Positions 55,212 through 64,000 of a stretch of 64,000 bases of DNA are shown here, in pieces. The first letter of the stretch is position 1, and every line of letters starts with the position of its first letter. The translations under genes and the position numbers were made by a program. The notes under the pieces were generated by a model. It saw only the letters and a list, made by a program, of their open reading frames with translations, was not told the DNA's origin and made no database searches. Origin of the DNA: an uncultured Acidobacteriota bacterium (GTDB lineage Bacteria > Acidobacteriota > UBA6911 > RPQK01 > JAJDTT01); contig CATOST010000009.1 of assembly GCA_951812665.1 (NCBI GenBank), forward strand, positions 107,383-171,382, in the 5' to 3' direction.

Positions 55212-56164
55212 CTTGCGGCCCCCTCCCCGTCCGTCGGAGAGTCACTCGTGGACAGGCCGGCCGCCTCGGCTTGCTCCATGAAGATCTCGCGCAGTGAGGG
55301 CTCCGTCAGTTCGAAACGTGAAATCCTCACCCCCGATTCCAAGGCTCGGCGAAGCAGAGCCTGGGGGTCGGCGCCAGCCTTCAGCCGAATTTCCACGTAA
55401 CCACCCTGGTCGGCCGCCCGCTCCACCAAGCCGGGCGCCGCCAGGAACTCGCTGCTCCCCTCGAAGGCGATGGCCAGATCCCGCCGTCCGGAGGCCGCCT
55501 TCAGCTCGCTCACCTGTCCGTCCAGAACCTTTTTGGCGCCGGCGATCATGCAGACCCGGTCGCAGAGGCGCTCGGCGTCTTCGATCAAGTGGGTCGAAAG
55601 AAGAACGGTCGCTCCCGCCCGGCGACGCTCCAACACCATCCGCTTGAAGAGCTCGACATTGAGTGGATCCAGTCCGCTGAACGGCTCGTCCAGGACCAGC
55701 AGCTCCGGATCGTGGAGGATGGTGGCCAGAAGCTGGACCTTTTGCCGCATTCCCTTGGACAGGGTTTCCACCTTGTCCCGGGCGCGCTCGCCAAGTCCGA
55801 CCTCGGCGAGTCCGGCTTGAGCCCGTTTCCGGGCGTCCCTTCTGCTCAGTCCCTTGAGCACGCCCAGGAACACCAGGTGATCGATGACCCGCATCTTGGG
55901 ATACAGACCGCGCTCTTCGGGAAGATAGCCGATGCGAGGGCGGGTCGACTGGAGGTCGGTGGTGCCCAGAACCTCGACGGATCCTGCGTCAGGACCGATG
56001 ATGTCGAGAAGGATGCGCAGCAGGGTGGTCTTGCCGGCGCCGTTGGGACCGATCAACCCGCAAATGGAATTTCGTGGCGCTTCGAGATCGACCCCGCCGA
56101 GAGCCATGTTCTTCCCATAGTTTTTTCTGATGCCGCGAAGACGAAGGGCGGGAGCGTTCGCCAT
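55208..56164 (-). CDS. ABC transporter ATP-binding protein (NatA-like)
   Basis: A 318-residue ATPase with Walker A GLIGPNGAGKTTLLRIL, signature VETLSKGMRQKVQLLATIL and Walker B LLVLDEPFSGLDPLNVEL. After the nucleotide-binding domain, about 90 residues form the C-terminal extension common in ABC-2 exporters. The substrate is not known. Its start is 22 bp inside the divergent gap before the next gene cluster, which runs on the opposite strand. Confidence 0.92.
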   Translation of the reverse strand: MANAPALRLRGIRKNYGKNMALGGVDLEAPRNSICGLIGPNGAGKTTLLRILLDIIGPDAGSVEVLGTTDLQSTRPRIGYLPEERGLYPKMRVIDHLVFLGVLKGLSRRDARKRAQAGLAEVGLGERARDKVETLSKGMRQKVQLLATILHDPELLVLDEPFSGLDPLNVELFKRMVLERRRAGATVLLSTHLIEDAERLCDRVCMIAGAKKVLDGQVSELKAASGRRDLAIAFEGSSEFLAAPGLVERAADQGGYVEIRLKAGADPQALLRRALESGVRISRFELTEPSLREIFMEQAEAAGLSTSDSPTDGEGAAR

Positions 56165-56282
56165 GCGGACACGATAACAATTCCCGTTGCGTTGCCGCCA
56201 CCGGGACCCGGTGTGGAATTCAGGCTAGAATGAGTCCGAAACTGACACCAAACAAACACCCGACTTCGGCGGAGGGTCTGAG

Positions 56283-58793
56283 ATGAATTCGAGCGCCCGA
56301 CGGCTGCTGGCTCCGGTCCTGGTCTTGCTCTTTTTCTCTTGGGAGGTGGTTCCTCAGAGTTCGTCCGCGCCCCTTGATCTGACTCCCTATCGGGTCCAAC
56401 GGGGCGATCAGGAAGCGGATCCCACCGGATTCCAGCTGAATTTTTCGGGAGAGGCCGGACATCGTCTCCAATTTCACTACGCCGCGGCGGAACCCGTGGA
56501 GTTGGAGGTGTCGGTGGGGTTTCCTGCAGGCGGGGCTCGCACCGAAAGACGGCTTCTGGACCCGGGAGCGGAAGACGCTGCGGCCGGCTTCGATCTGGGT
56601 CCCCTCCTGGGTCACGGACCCTACCGGCCACTTCCTGCCCCCAGCCACAAGGGGCCCCAGGAGAGGGTCCGGGGATATTTGCGAACCGGCTGGTGGATCG
56701 ACACCCACGACCCGGGCAACTACCTCGTGACCGTCAAAGGAAGACGGGTCCGGGACGGCGTGCTCCTGTTCTCCAACGACTTCCGACTCCCGGTTCAGAC
56801 CTGGATCGGAGCGGATCCGGACCGCCTGGCCTATATCGACGACAACGCCGCCGAGGTGGAGCTCTGGCTCAAGAAAGGCGCGCCGGTCCGGGAACTGGCG
56901 GTGGAGGTCGATCTCGTGGAAGCCCGCACCGGACGCGTGCGATCACCAGCCACCGCAGTCCGGCTCACCCAAGCCAAGGCTCACGCGGCCTTCGATCTGA
57001 CCGGCCTGAAGGCGGCCACCTATCACGTGCGGGTGAGGCCTCGGGTGGACGGCCGGCTCTGGGAGGATGGTCCCCGCCGGGCGTTGTACCTGCACCGGAA
57101 CGGGCCGGCCCCGAGACCGGAACCGCCCCTTGAGATCCCGGTGGCTCCCCAACTGTTCGTGGACGACTTTCTGATCGAGGACCAGCGGAATCTCCGCAGG
57201 ATCTTCCATCCGGCCCGCAAGCTGGACCATCGGCCCCTGATCCGGCCCGACCGTCCTTGGGAGGGTCATTCCGTCATGCTGCCCGCCGGCGCCGTCCCTG
57301 CCTTCAACCGGGAGCAACAGCGGTACGAGTTGGAATATATGAGCGCGACCCGTTACCGGCTTCTGGCAGTGTCCAACGACGGAGTCCGTTGGACCAAACC
57401 GAAACTGGGGCTGGTGGAGTTCCAAGGTTCCCGGGCCAACAACATCCTGGAGAAGATGCCGTCCCGGGGCCATCTGGGGGAAGAGGACGAGTTCGGGGGA
57501 CTGTGGGACTACAGAACCCGGGGCACGCCTGATTTGCGGACCGCCACCCGGGTCGGCAGTCCCAAGTACCCGGACATGGAGTTTCAGCGGGGAACGTATC
57601 TGATGGTCCGGGACTCGGAGGGGGTCCGTTATCTCACCACGGAGCGGCCCTTCATGCGGACCCACCTGCAGGTGGAGACGCTGGACAGCCCCACCGACAA
57701 CCTGGGCCCCATGTTCTACGACGAGCGGACCGGTGAGCTGGTGCTCTATTTCGCCGCTCATCCTCCGTCCATGGGACGGGCATTGGTGCGCTACGACAAC
57801 AAGTGGGCCGTCTCGCGGAACCTGGGGCGGTTGACCACGCGCGACGGGGTGAACTGGAACCGGAGCTATATCTGGGCGCCGCCGCGGGAGCACCCGAAGC
57901 ACCAGAGCTACGGGATGCAGCGGGTGAAGCGGATCGGCGACCTCTACGTCGCCTTCTTTCCACTCTACGACTGCGGAACTCAACGGATGGCAATCCACCT
58001 TTGGGTGAGCCGCAACGGGATCCACTGGGAGGATCTGGGAGGAGATCAGGCCTGGATTCCCAACGGACCCGACGGCAGCTTCGATTACGGGATTGTCTAC
58101 GGTTTCGCAGAGGGCTCAGAAGAGGGAGACCGTTCCGTCGGTTTGTACCACGGCACCAATACCCTGCACGTCAACGCCTGGATCCGGGACAAACTGGTGG
58201 GCGGCGGGCTGGGCGATACCCCGATTCCCGCCTCCGGGATATTCAATGACGTGCAATACAACGGCCGGCCCTATCTTTCCCCGCCGGCGCCAGTGGGGCC
58301 GGCGTGGGCTCTTTACGAATGCATTTGGAGTTGGCGGCGGCCCCATTGCAGCCAGACGGTGGAGGAAGTTCGCCAAGGCTTCTGGGCGGAGCTCAAGGCC
58401 AATACGGGCCAGACCCGGGAGGACCATATCGAAAAGAGCCGGGTGTTCCAGATCGCTCCCGCCCAAGTGGAGTACCGTACCAATGGATTCGCGTCGAGGC
58501 GGGCCGGCGAGCGGGAGGCCGTGCTGACGACCCACCCGCTGATATTCGAGGGGAGCCGGTTGACGGTCAACGCGGCGGCCGCCAAAGGCCGGGTGATCGT
58601 CGAGATCCTGGACGAAGGGGGACGTCCGTTGGCCGGTTACGGCCGGGACGAGTGCATGCTCGCGGCCTTCGACAGCACTCGGCAGGACGTGACCTGGAAA
58701 GAAAAACCGGATCTCGCGTCCTTGCGAGGCCGGGCGGTCCGTCTTCGCTTCCACCTCCAGCGCGCCGACCTGTACGGATTCCAGATTCAGTAG
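56283..58793 (+). CDS. Large secreted protein with beta-propeller (glycosidase-like) region
   Basis: An 836-residue protein with signal peptide (LLAPVLVLLFFSWEVVPQSS). The first 280 residues are beta-sandwich-like. From about residue 290 (PQLFVDDFLIEDQRNLRRIF) the sequence has the features of five-bladed propeller glycosidase-like proteins common in Planctomycetes and Acidobacteria: LLAVSNDGVRWTKPKLGLVE, LTTRDGVNWNRSYIWAPP, IHLWVSRNGIHWEDLGG. The last 100 residues may be a carbohydrate-binding domain. The catalytic carboxylates cannot be assigned by eye, so a hydrolase role is inferred. GGAGGG precedes the ATG. Confidence 0.72.
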   Translation: MNSSARRLLAPVLVLLFFSWEVVPQSSSAPLDLTPYRVQRGDQEADPTGFQLNFSGEAGHRLQFHYAAAEPVELEVSVGFPAGGARTERRLLDPGAEDAAAGFDLGPLLGHGPYRPLPAPSHKGPQERVRGYLRTGWWIDTHDPGNYLVTVKGRRVRDGVLLFSNDFRLPVQTWIGADPDRLAYIDDNAAEVELWLKKGAPVRELAVEVDLVEARTGRVRSPATAVRLTQAKAHAAFDLTGLKAATYHVRVRPRVDGRLWEDGPRRALYLHRNGPAPRPEPPLEIPVAPQLFVDDFLIEDQRNLRRIFHPARKLDHRPLIRPDRPWEGHSVMLPAGAVPAFNREQQRYELEYMSATRYRLLAVSNDGVRWTKPKLGLVEFQGSRANNILEKMPSRGHLGEEDEFGGLWDYRTRGTPDLRTATRVGSPKYPDMEFQRGTYLMVRDSEGVRYLTTERPFMRTHLQVETLDSPTDNLGPMFYDERTGELVLYFAAHPPSMGRALVRYDNKWAVSRNLGRLTTRDGVNWNRSYIWAPPREHPKHQSYGMQRVKRIGDLYVAFFPLYDCGTQRMAIHLWVSRNGIHWEDLGGDQAWIPNGPDGSFDYGIVYGFAEGSEEGDRSVGLYHGTNTLHVNAWIRDKLVGGGLGDTPIPASGIFNDVQYNGRPYLSPPAPVGPAWALYECIWSWRRPHCSQTVEEVRQGFWAELKANTGQTREDHIEKSRVFQIAPAQVEYRTNGFASRRAGEREAVLTTHPLIFEGSRLTVNAAAAKGRVIVEILDEGGRPLAGYGRDECMLAAFDSTRQDVTWKEKPDLASLRGRAVRLRFHLQRADLYGFQIQ

Positions 58794-58800
58794 GCAGCTC

Positions 58801-59589
58801 TTGTCCCAGACCAGTCCCGATCCCATCATCTCCATGCAACGGGTCCGGAAGTCGTATGGTGAGCTTCTGGTGTTGGACGATCTCGACCTCCAGGTGCCCC
58901 CCTCCCAGAAGCTGGCCCTGATCGGTCCCAGCGGTTCCGGAAAATCGACCATTCTCCGAGTCCTCATGACTCTGGAGCGCGTGGACTCGGGCCAGGTGCT
59001 CATCGAAGGCCAGGCGGTCTGGGAACGGGACCGCAGGGGCCGGCAGGTTCCTGCCGGCTCTCGCCACCTGAGGGAGATTCGGAGCAAGGTGGGAATGGTC
59101 TTCCAGCAGTTCAATCTGTTTCCCCATATGACCGTGTTGAAAAACCTGACGGTGGCGCCCATGCGGGTCCTGGGCCTGTCCCGGGCAACGGCTCGGGAGC
59201 GTGCTCTGGTTCTGCTGAAGAAGGTCGGTCTGCTGGACAAGATCGATGCTTACCCGGCGCAGCTCTCGGGAGGTCAGAAACAGCGGGTGGCCATCGCCCG
59301 GGCCCTGGCCATGCAGCCCCGGATCATGCTCTTCGACGAGGTCACATCGGCGCTCGACCCCGAGTTGGTGGGCGAGGTGCTTCAGGTGCTGGAAATGTTG
59401 GCCCAGGAGAGCGACATCACCATGTTGATCGTGACCCACCACATGGGTTTTGCCCAGGACATCGCCGACCGGGTCGTCTTCCTGGACCGGGGACGGATCG
59501 TGGAGGACGCGGCGCCGGAAATCATCTTCTCTCAGCCACGGGAAGCCCGGACGCGAAAGTTCCTGGGGAGCATCCTGGCCGCCCGGTGA
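58801..59589 (+). CDS. Amino-acid ABC transporter ATP-binding protein, EhuA-like
   Basis: A 262-residue ATPase of the polar amino acid uptake family. Walker A is LIGPSGSGKSTILRVLM, the Q-loop is GMVFQQFNLFPHMTVLKNL, the signature is AQLSGGQKQRVAIARAL, and Walker B is IMLFDEVTSALDPELVG. The insert QAVWERDRRGRQVPAG resembles EhuA of ectoine importers. The start is a TTG at 58801, seven bases after the upstream stop; an ATG at 58834 is an alternative. No permease or binding protein gene adjoins it, which is unusual for such an importer. Confidence 0.85.
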   Translation: MSQTSPDPIISMQRVRKSYGELLVLDDLDLQVPPSQKLALIGPSGSGKSTILRVLMTLERVDSGQVLIEGQAVWERDRRGRQVPAGSRHLREIRSKVGMVFQQFNLFPHMTVLKNLTVAPMRVLGLSRATARERALVLLKKVGLLDKIDAYPAQLSGGQKQRVAIARALAMQPRIMLFDEVTSALDPELVGEVLQVLEMLAQESDITMLIVTHHMGFAQDIADRVVFLDRGRIVEDAAPEIIFSQPREARTRKFLGSILAAR

Positions 59590-59648
59590 GGAAAGAGGAA
59601 GGTGAGGAAAGAGGGTTGCCGCGCCACGGGGCGCGGTATGGAGCGCGG

Positions 59649-61094
59649 TTACACCAATAGTTTTTCGATGACCCGGCCGGCCACGTCGGTGAGGCGGAAC
59701 TCCCGTCCCATGTAACGGTAGGTGAGCCGAGTGTGGTCGAGCCCGAGGCAGTGCAGGAGGGTGGCCTGCAGGTCGTGGACGTGGATCGGATCCTCTTCGA
59801 TCCGGATCCCGAAGTCGTCGGTTCGGCCCACCACCTGGCCTCCCCGGATTCCCCCTCCGGCCATCCAGAGGCTGTAGGCGGAGGGCTGGTGGTCCCGGCC
59901 CGCGTAGCTGGCGTCTTCAGGGGTTCTCAGCTCTACCATGGGCGTTCGCCCGAACTCGCCGCCCCAGACCACCAGGGTCTCCTCCAGCAGGCCCCGCCGC
60001 TTCAGGTCCTTGAGCAGGGCCGCCGTGGGCCGGTCGATCTTGCGGGCGCGTTTGGGGAGCTTCTTGTTGATCTCGGTGTGATCGTCCCAGCCGTGGTCCA
60101 TCATCAGGACGAAACGGACCCCCCGCTCCACCATGCGGCGAGCCAGCATGCAGTTGCCCGCGAACTGGCGCTCCGCTTCGTCCTCACGGTCGAGGCCGTA
60201 GAGTGCCCGGATCTCGGCCGGTTCGGAAGCGAGATCGGTCAACTCCGGAGCCGCGGTCTGCATCCGGAACGCCAGCTCGTAGTTGGAGATGCGTGAGGCG
60301 ATCTCGGCGTCGCCGGTGGACTCCCGATGTTGTTGGTTCAGATCCCGAATCAGGTCCAACGAAGCCCGCTGGGTGGAATGACTGATCCCGGGTGGGTTGC
60401 CCAGGTAGAGAATCGGGTCTCCGGACTGGCGAAAGACCGTTCCCTGGTAGTGGGAGGGCAGGAAGCCGCTGGCGAAATTGGTGGAACCGCCGCTGGTGCC
60501 GCCGGGGCCGGAGGTCAGGACCACGAATCCGGGCAGGTTCCTGGACTCGCTCCCCAGGCCGTAGGCGATCCAGGACCCGAGGCTGGGACGGCCCATCTGG
60601 ATGGTTCCGTTGAAGAGGAGCAACTGCCCCGGATGATGGTTGAAGGAATCGGTGTGCATGGAGCGGACCAGGCTGATGTCGTCGGCACAGGAGCCGATGT
60701 GGGGGATCCACTCCGAGAGCTCCATGCCGCACCGGCCGTAGCGCCGGAAGGGAACGGAGCTGGCCAGGATCGACGCCGAAGGCTGGATGAACGCGAATTC
60801 CAGGCCTTCGGTCTGGGATTCCGGAAGAGGTCTGCCGTGGTATTGGTTGAGAGCCGGTTTGGGATCGAAGAGTTCGTACTGGCTGGGACCGCCCTCCATG
60901 AACATGAAGATGAAGTTCTTGGCCTTGGGTGCGAAGTGTGGGGCCGCTGGCCGCAGGGGACCGCCCGGAGTGGGGGCGGCGGTCAGGCCGTCCAGGGTGA
61001 GCAGGTCGGCCAGAGCCATCATGCCGATTCCGGAAGCGCAGTTCTGCAGGAAGTCCCGGCGGCCCTGGAGGGTACGAAGTTGAAAGGGAGTCAT
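59649..61094 (-). CDS. DUF1501 family protein with Tat-type signal
   Basis: A 481-residue protein of the DUF1501 family, a sulfatase-fold-like group. The start MTPFQLRTLQGRRDFLQNCA has a twin-arginine pattern (RRDFLQ) followed by a hydrophobic stretch, so Tat export is likely. Characteristic blocks are FIFMFMEGGPSQYELFDPKP, VVLTSGPGGTSGGSTNFASG, VLMMDHGWDDHTEINKKLPK and VWGGEFGRTPMVE. Function is unknown; it is always found with the cytochrome/DUF1549/DUF1553 protein encoded just upstream here (2 bp gap). The open frame extends upstream to 61604, but that part overlaps the neighbour. Confidence 0.92.
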   Translation of the reverse strand: MTPFQLRTLQGRRDFLQNCASGIGMMALADLLTLDGLTAAPTPGGPLRPAAPHFAPKAKNFIFMFMEGGPSQYELFDPKPALNQYHGRPLPESQTEGLEFAFIQPSASILASSVPFRRYGRCGMELSEWIPHIGSCADDISLVRSMHTDSFNHHPGQLLLFNGTIQMGRPSLGSWIAYGLGSESRNLPGFVVLTSGPGGTSGGSTNFASGFLPSHYQGTVFRQSGDPILYLGNPPGISHSTQRASLDLIRDLNQQHRESTGDAEIASRISNYELAFRMQTAAPELTDLASEPAEIRALYGLDREDEAERQFAGNCMLARRMVERGVRFVLMMDHGWDDHTEINKKLPKRARKIDRPTAALLKDLKRRGLLEETLVVWGGEFGRTPMVELRTPEDASYAGRDHQPSAYSLWMAGGGIRGGQVVGRTDDFGIRIEEDPIHVHDLQATLLHCLGLDHTRLTYRYMGREFRLTDVAGRVIEKLLV

Positions 61095-61096
61095 CT

Positions 61097-63676
61097 CTAT
61101 TCCCGGGTGATGAACTCGTCCAGGTTCAACACGGCTCGGGCAGCCGCGGTCCAGGTGGCCGCCAACAGGGGCTCCAGGTCCGAATCGGCCCCGTTCGCGA
61201 GTTGTTTCACCGACTCCGGCTCCTCCTGGAGAATCGCCCTCTGCCGTCCAAGAAAACGTCGGAATAGACGACGTTCGTCCGGAGTGGGTTCCCGGCTCAA
61301 ACAGAGCTGGTAGATGTGGTCCAATCGTTCTTCCCAGCGGGGAGGGGCCTCCCGGAGCGTGCGTTGCGCCAGAAACCGGGCCGCTTCCATGAAGACGGGG
61401 TCGTTGAGCAGGTTCAGGGCCTGGAGCGGTGTGTTGGAGCGCTCCCGCCGGCAGACCGTGGCGCTGGCGTCGGGAGCATCGAAGTTCACCATCTGGGGAT
61501 AGGGAGCGCTTCGCCGGAAGAGCACGTAAAGGCCGCGGCGGAAGCGGTCCGCACCCGAACTGGGCTTCCAGCCGGACTTGCCATAGGTGATCGTGGCGAT
61601 CCAATCGGGCTGAGCCGGACGGATGCTCTTACCGCCGATTCGGGAATCCAACACTCCAGCCGTCCTCAGTGCCGCATCGCGGATCAGCTCGGCGGGAAGG
61701 CGCAGCCGGCTTTGCCGGGCGAGCAGGACGTTCTCCGGATCCGTCTGCTCCAGCCGCTGCTCGACCCGGGAGGGCTGGCGGTAGGTGGCCGACGTCACCA
61801 GGCGGCGCAGCATCTGCTTGCGGCTCCAGTCCCGGCGCATGAACTCCGAGGCCAGCCAGTCCAGGAGTTCCGGGTGGGAGGGCTTGGATCCCTGGGTGCC
61901 GAAGTCCTCGGGAGTGCTCACGAGTCCGCGGCCGAACAGTTCCTGCCAGAGCCGATTCGCGGCGACGCGGGCGGTCAGGGGGTTGTTCTTATCCACCAGC
62001 CATCGGGCCAGCCCCAGCCGGGGTGGTTCTTCCCCGTTCCGGAGGGGAGGCAGCCAGCCGGGCGTGCCGGGCCGGACCTCCACTCCAGGGACTCGATAAT
62101 CTCCCCGCAGGGCGATATGGGTGGCCCCCGGCAGGGCCTGAACGACATCGGCCCGGGTCACATCGGGGAAGGACGATTCCAGCTCGGCCAGCTTCCCTTT
62201 CAGATCCTTCAACTTCTCGCTCAGGGCCTCTTCCTTGGCGTTCTCCGGACCGGGATACTTGAAGAAATAGTGGGTCACCCGGTCGTTTTCCCGCCAGGTG
62301 CGGCCCGCGGGGCCCGACCGCAGCAACTCCGGAGCCCGGTCCAACTCGTTGAGAATGGCGCCCCGGAGAATGTCGTCCCAGTCCAGATGCTTCCCCGGAT
62401 ACTCCATTGCCTCCAGGAGCATGGTTTCCCATCGCGCTTGCAGCCTGGGAACCGAGATCTCGCCGTTGTCCAGAAGTACTTTCCTCTGCTGGCGGTAGCG
62501 CGGGAACTCTTCCAGGAATGGCTCCGTTTCTCCCGCGAGGGGTGCATCCATCTCCCGGCCCTGGGTCTGATTGAAGAAGGCCAGGAACTGGTAGTACTCC
62601 TTCTGGCTCAGGGGATCGTACTTGTGGTCGTGACACTGGGCGCAGCCCAAGGTCAGCCCCAGCCAGACCGAGCCCATGGTGTTGGTCTGGTCCAATGTCT
62701 CCTCGAACCGCACCTGACCTCGAGGTACGCCCGCTTCCCGATTCTTGAGGCCGCTGCGCAGGAATCCGGTGGCGACCCGTTGTTCGAGGCTCGCACCGGG
62801 GAGGAGGTCTCCGGCCAATTGTTCGATGGTGAAGCGGTCGAAGGGCAGGTCGCGATTCAGGGCCTGGATCACCCACTGCCGCCAGCGCCAGGCGTGGGGA
62901 CGGAGCAGGTCCTTCTCGTAGCCGTCGCTGTCGGCGTAGCGGGCCAGGTCCAGCCAGTGCCGGGCCCATTTCTCGCCGTAACGGGGCGATGCCAGGAGGC
63001 GGTCCACCAACCGCTCATAGGCGTCGGGCCGGTCGTCCTGCAGGAAAGCCTCCACCTCTTCGACGCTGGGCAAAAGACCCGTCAGGTCCAGACTGACCCT
63101 TCGGATCAGGGTCTCCTTGGCAGCCATGCGGGAAGGGGCCAACCCCTCCTGCTCCAGCCGGGTCCGGATCAACGAGTCGAGGGGCGACCGGTCCCAGGCT
63201 CCGGTTGTCTCCGGCAGGGACTTGGGCCGATCGATGGGGCGGAACGACCAGTGCCGGGCCTGCTTCGGGGAGGTGGAATCCGGGCCGGTTTTAACCGTCA
63301 TATCTCGGGGCCAGGGGGCTCCCCGGTCGATCCAACGGGTCAGCACCTCGATCTGATCCGAACGGAGGGGTGGCGCCGCCAGGGGCATGCGCGTGCTGGG
63401 GTCTTCACTGGTCAATCTCCGGATCAGGGTGCTGCCGCCGCTGTTGCCCAAGACCAGAGAGGGTCCCGAGTAACCCCCTTCCAACGCGCCCTCCCGGCTG
63501 TCCAAACGAAGGCCGTTCAGTTGCTGCGAGGGACCGTGGCACTGGATGCAGTGGTTCTCGAGGAGGGTCCGGACTTCCTGGGCCAACTCGTCCGGAACCG
63601 CCGCGGAACGGGACTCTGCCCCGAAACCGGACCCCAGAAGTCCGAAAACGATGAGAATGCGGGACTTGAAGGCCAT
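61097..63676 (-). CDS. Planctomycete-type cytochrome C / DUF1549 / DUF1553 protein
   Basis: An 859-residue secreted protein. After the signal (ILIVFGLLGSGFGAESRSAA) a PSCyt1 haem domain has the CxxCH site in LENHCIQCHGPSQQLNG. DUF1549 follows (WDRSPLDSLIRTRLEQEGLA, LIRRVSLDLTGLLPSVEEVE, HWLDLARYADSDGYEKD), then DUF1553 (RLGLARWLVDKNNPLTARVA, ANRLWQELFGRGLVSTPEDF, QALNLLNDPVFMEAARFLAQ). Such proteins pair with DUF1501 partners and are thought to act in periplasmic polysaccharide or sulfated substrate use; this has not been shown. An ATG eight codons upstream is also in frame. Confidence 0.93.
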   Translation of the reverse strand: MAFKSRILIVFGLLGSGFGAESRSAAVPDELAQEVRTLLENHCIQCHGPSQQLNGLRLDSREGALEGGYSGPSLVLGNSGGSTLIRRLTSEDPSTRMPLAAPPLRSDQIEVLTRWIDRGAPWPRDMTVKTGPDSTSPKQARHWSFRPIDRPKSLPETTGAWDRSPLDSLIRTRLEQEGLAPSRMAAKETLIRRVSLDLTGLLPSVEEVEAFLQDDRPDAYERLVDRLLASPRYGEKWARHWLDLARYADSDGYEKDLLRPHAWRWRQWVIQALNRDLPFDRFTIEQLAGDLLPGASLEQRVATGFLRSGLKNREAGVPRGQVRFEETLDQTNTMGSVWLGLTLGCAQCHDHKYDPLSQKEYYQFLAFFNQTQGREMDAPLAGETEPFLEEFPRYRQQRKVLLDNGEISVPRLQARWETMLLEAMEYPGKHLDWDDILRGAILNELDRAPELLRSGPAGRTWRENDRVTHYFFKYPGPENAKEEALSEKLKDLKGKLAELESSFPDVTRADVVQALPGATHIALRGDYRVPGVEVRPGTPGWLPPLRNGEEPPRLGLARWLVDKNNPLTARVAANRLWQELFGRGLVSTPEDFGTQGSKPSHPELLDWLASEFMRRDWSRKQMLRRLVTSATYRQPSRVEQRLEQTDPENVLLARQSRLRLPAELIRDAALRTAGVLDSRIGGKSIRPAQPDWIATITYGKSGWKPSSGADRFRRGLYVLFRRSAPYPQMVNFDAPDASATVCRRERSNTPLQALNLLNDPVFMEAARFLAQRTLREAPPRWEERLDHIYQLCLSREPTPDERRLFRRFLGRQRAILQEEPESVKQLANGADSDLEPLLAATWTAAARAVLNLDEFITRE

Positions 63677-63773
63677 GGCAAACGGGGTCCCATTGTACAT
63701 GGGCGGGGTGGGATTGGCAGCCGAGGTGACGGGGATCCCCGCGGTGACGGAAGCGGATATGGCGACGCGGGTG
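63677..63773. other. Short gap before the right-edge gene
   Basis: Ninety-seven bases between two minus-strand genes, with CGGGGATCCCCG near 63729-63740 as the only small palindrome. No gene is visible; it probably contains the promoter of the cytochrome/DUF1549/DUF1553 gene. Confidence 0.4.
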
Positions 63774-64000
63774 TTATTGGCCGTGCGCAGGAGGAGGAGT
63801 CACGGGAGGCCGGGGGATGTCCTGGGTCGGTCTCTTCAGTGTCACATCCTCGAACAGGAGAGACGGCGTCACCAGAGACACCAGAGGCGCTTCCATCGAT
63901 CCCCCGGCCCCGGTCATAAAGAGCGAAGCAAACATGCGATCCGGACGGCGATATTCCATGTCGTAGACTTCAGCCGTGTCGGTAGCAGCGACGATGTCCC
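63774..64000 (-). CDS. C-terminal fragment of a protein cut by the window edge, possibly TldD-like
   Basis: Minus-strand frame open from the right edge to a stop at 63774, giving about 75 residues: an Asp/Ala-rich start (DIVAATDTAEVYDMEYRRPD), then MFASLFMTGAGGSMEAPLVS and a proline-rich end (PRPPVTPPPAHGQ). The segment LVTPSLLFEDVTLKRP recalls the C-terminal end of some metallopeptidases of the TldD/PmbA family, where a late strand before a proline-rich tail is common, but this is only a resemblance. An internal ATG at 63957-63959 is probably not the true start, because the frame stays open to the edge. Confidence 0.4.
   Translation of the reverse strand, partial: DIVAATDTAEVYDMEYRRPDRMFASLFMTGAGGSMEAPLVSLVTPSLLFEDVTLKRPTQDIPRPPVTPPPAHGQ

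Overview
The window is high-GC bacterial DNA and most likely comes from a member of the Acidobacteriota. The main reason is five secreted von Willebrand A (VWFA) proteins of the kind that are expanded in that phylum. They sit beside a Planctomycete/Acidobacteria-type DUF1501 plus cytochrome-DUF1549/DUF1553 pair, a two-subunit glycine decarboxylase, and a carboxypeptidase-like TonB-dependent receptor. This assignment is inference from gene content. No rRNA or tRNA gene was recognised.

Layout. Bases 1-1048 hold the N-terminal part of ComEC (minus strand, running off the left edge). Next come a VWFA protein and the glycine cleavage operon gcvT-gcvH-gcvPA-gcvPB, led by a small membrane-anchored protein (1.25-7.1 kb). 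A coiled-coil membrane protein, a frameshifted adhesin-like/VWFA gene and a TonB-C-like secreted protein follow (7.3-11.4 kb). A small accessory island at 11.4-15.2 kb carries a disrupted AbiEii-type nucleotidyltransferase with its partner, an AAA-ATPase/PD-(D/E)XK protein and a pRiA4b ORF-3 family protein. Then come haem genes (ccsA-like, hemA, hemC, hemD; 15.3-19.1 kb), trpS-scpA-scpB (19.4-21.7 kb), an RluB-type pseudouridine synthase, an aminotransferase and riboflavin genes (ribE, a secreted protein, and a ribBA whose GTP cyclohydrolase half has lost its zinc cysteines). Further on are larE, ggt, glycerate 2-kinase, an AMIN/Amidase_3 amidase, a lytic transglycosylase, alaS, ilvE, two tandem VWFA proteins, ftsK, an IS110-family insertion, rnj, rsmA, trxA, purA, a TonB receptor, an ABC-2 exporter pair, a large secreted beta-propeller-like protein, an EhuA-like ATPase, the DUF1501 and cytochrome/DUF1549/DUF1553 pair, and a partial gene at the right edge.

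The most interesting structure is non-coding. A roughly 160-bp, nearly fully palindromic repeat occurs at 14370-14528 and 29294-29453, as a single arm at 12241-12293, and as a copy split by the IS110 element (44627-44698 and 46213-46303). Because intact copies are present, the IS ends can be read to the base: the element entered next to the apex of the palindrome, with an AG/CT dinucleotide shared by both junctions. The 505-nt leader upstream of the transposase contains segments that match both element ends in the arrangement expected of a bridge-RNA donor-binding loop. The single-arm copy breaks the AbiEii reading frame, and another copy supplies the C-terminal tail of LarE. A second class of short intergenic hairpins has similar TTCYT-type loops but different, compensated stems, suggesting that structure is maintained.
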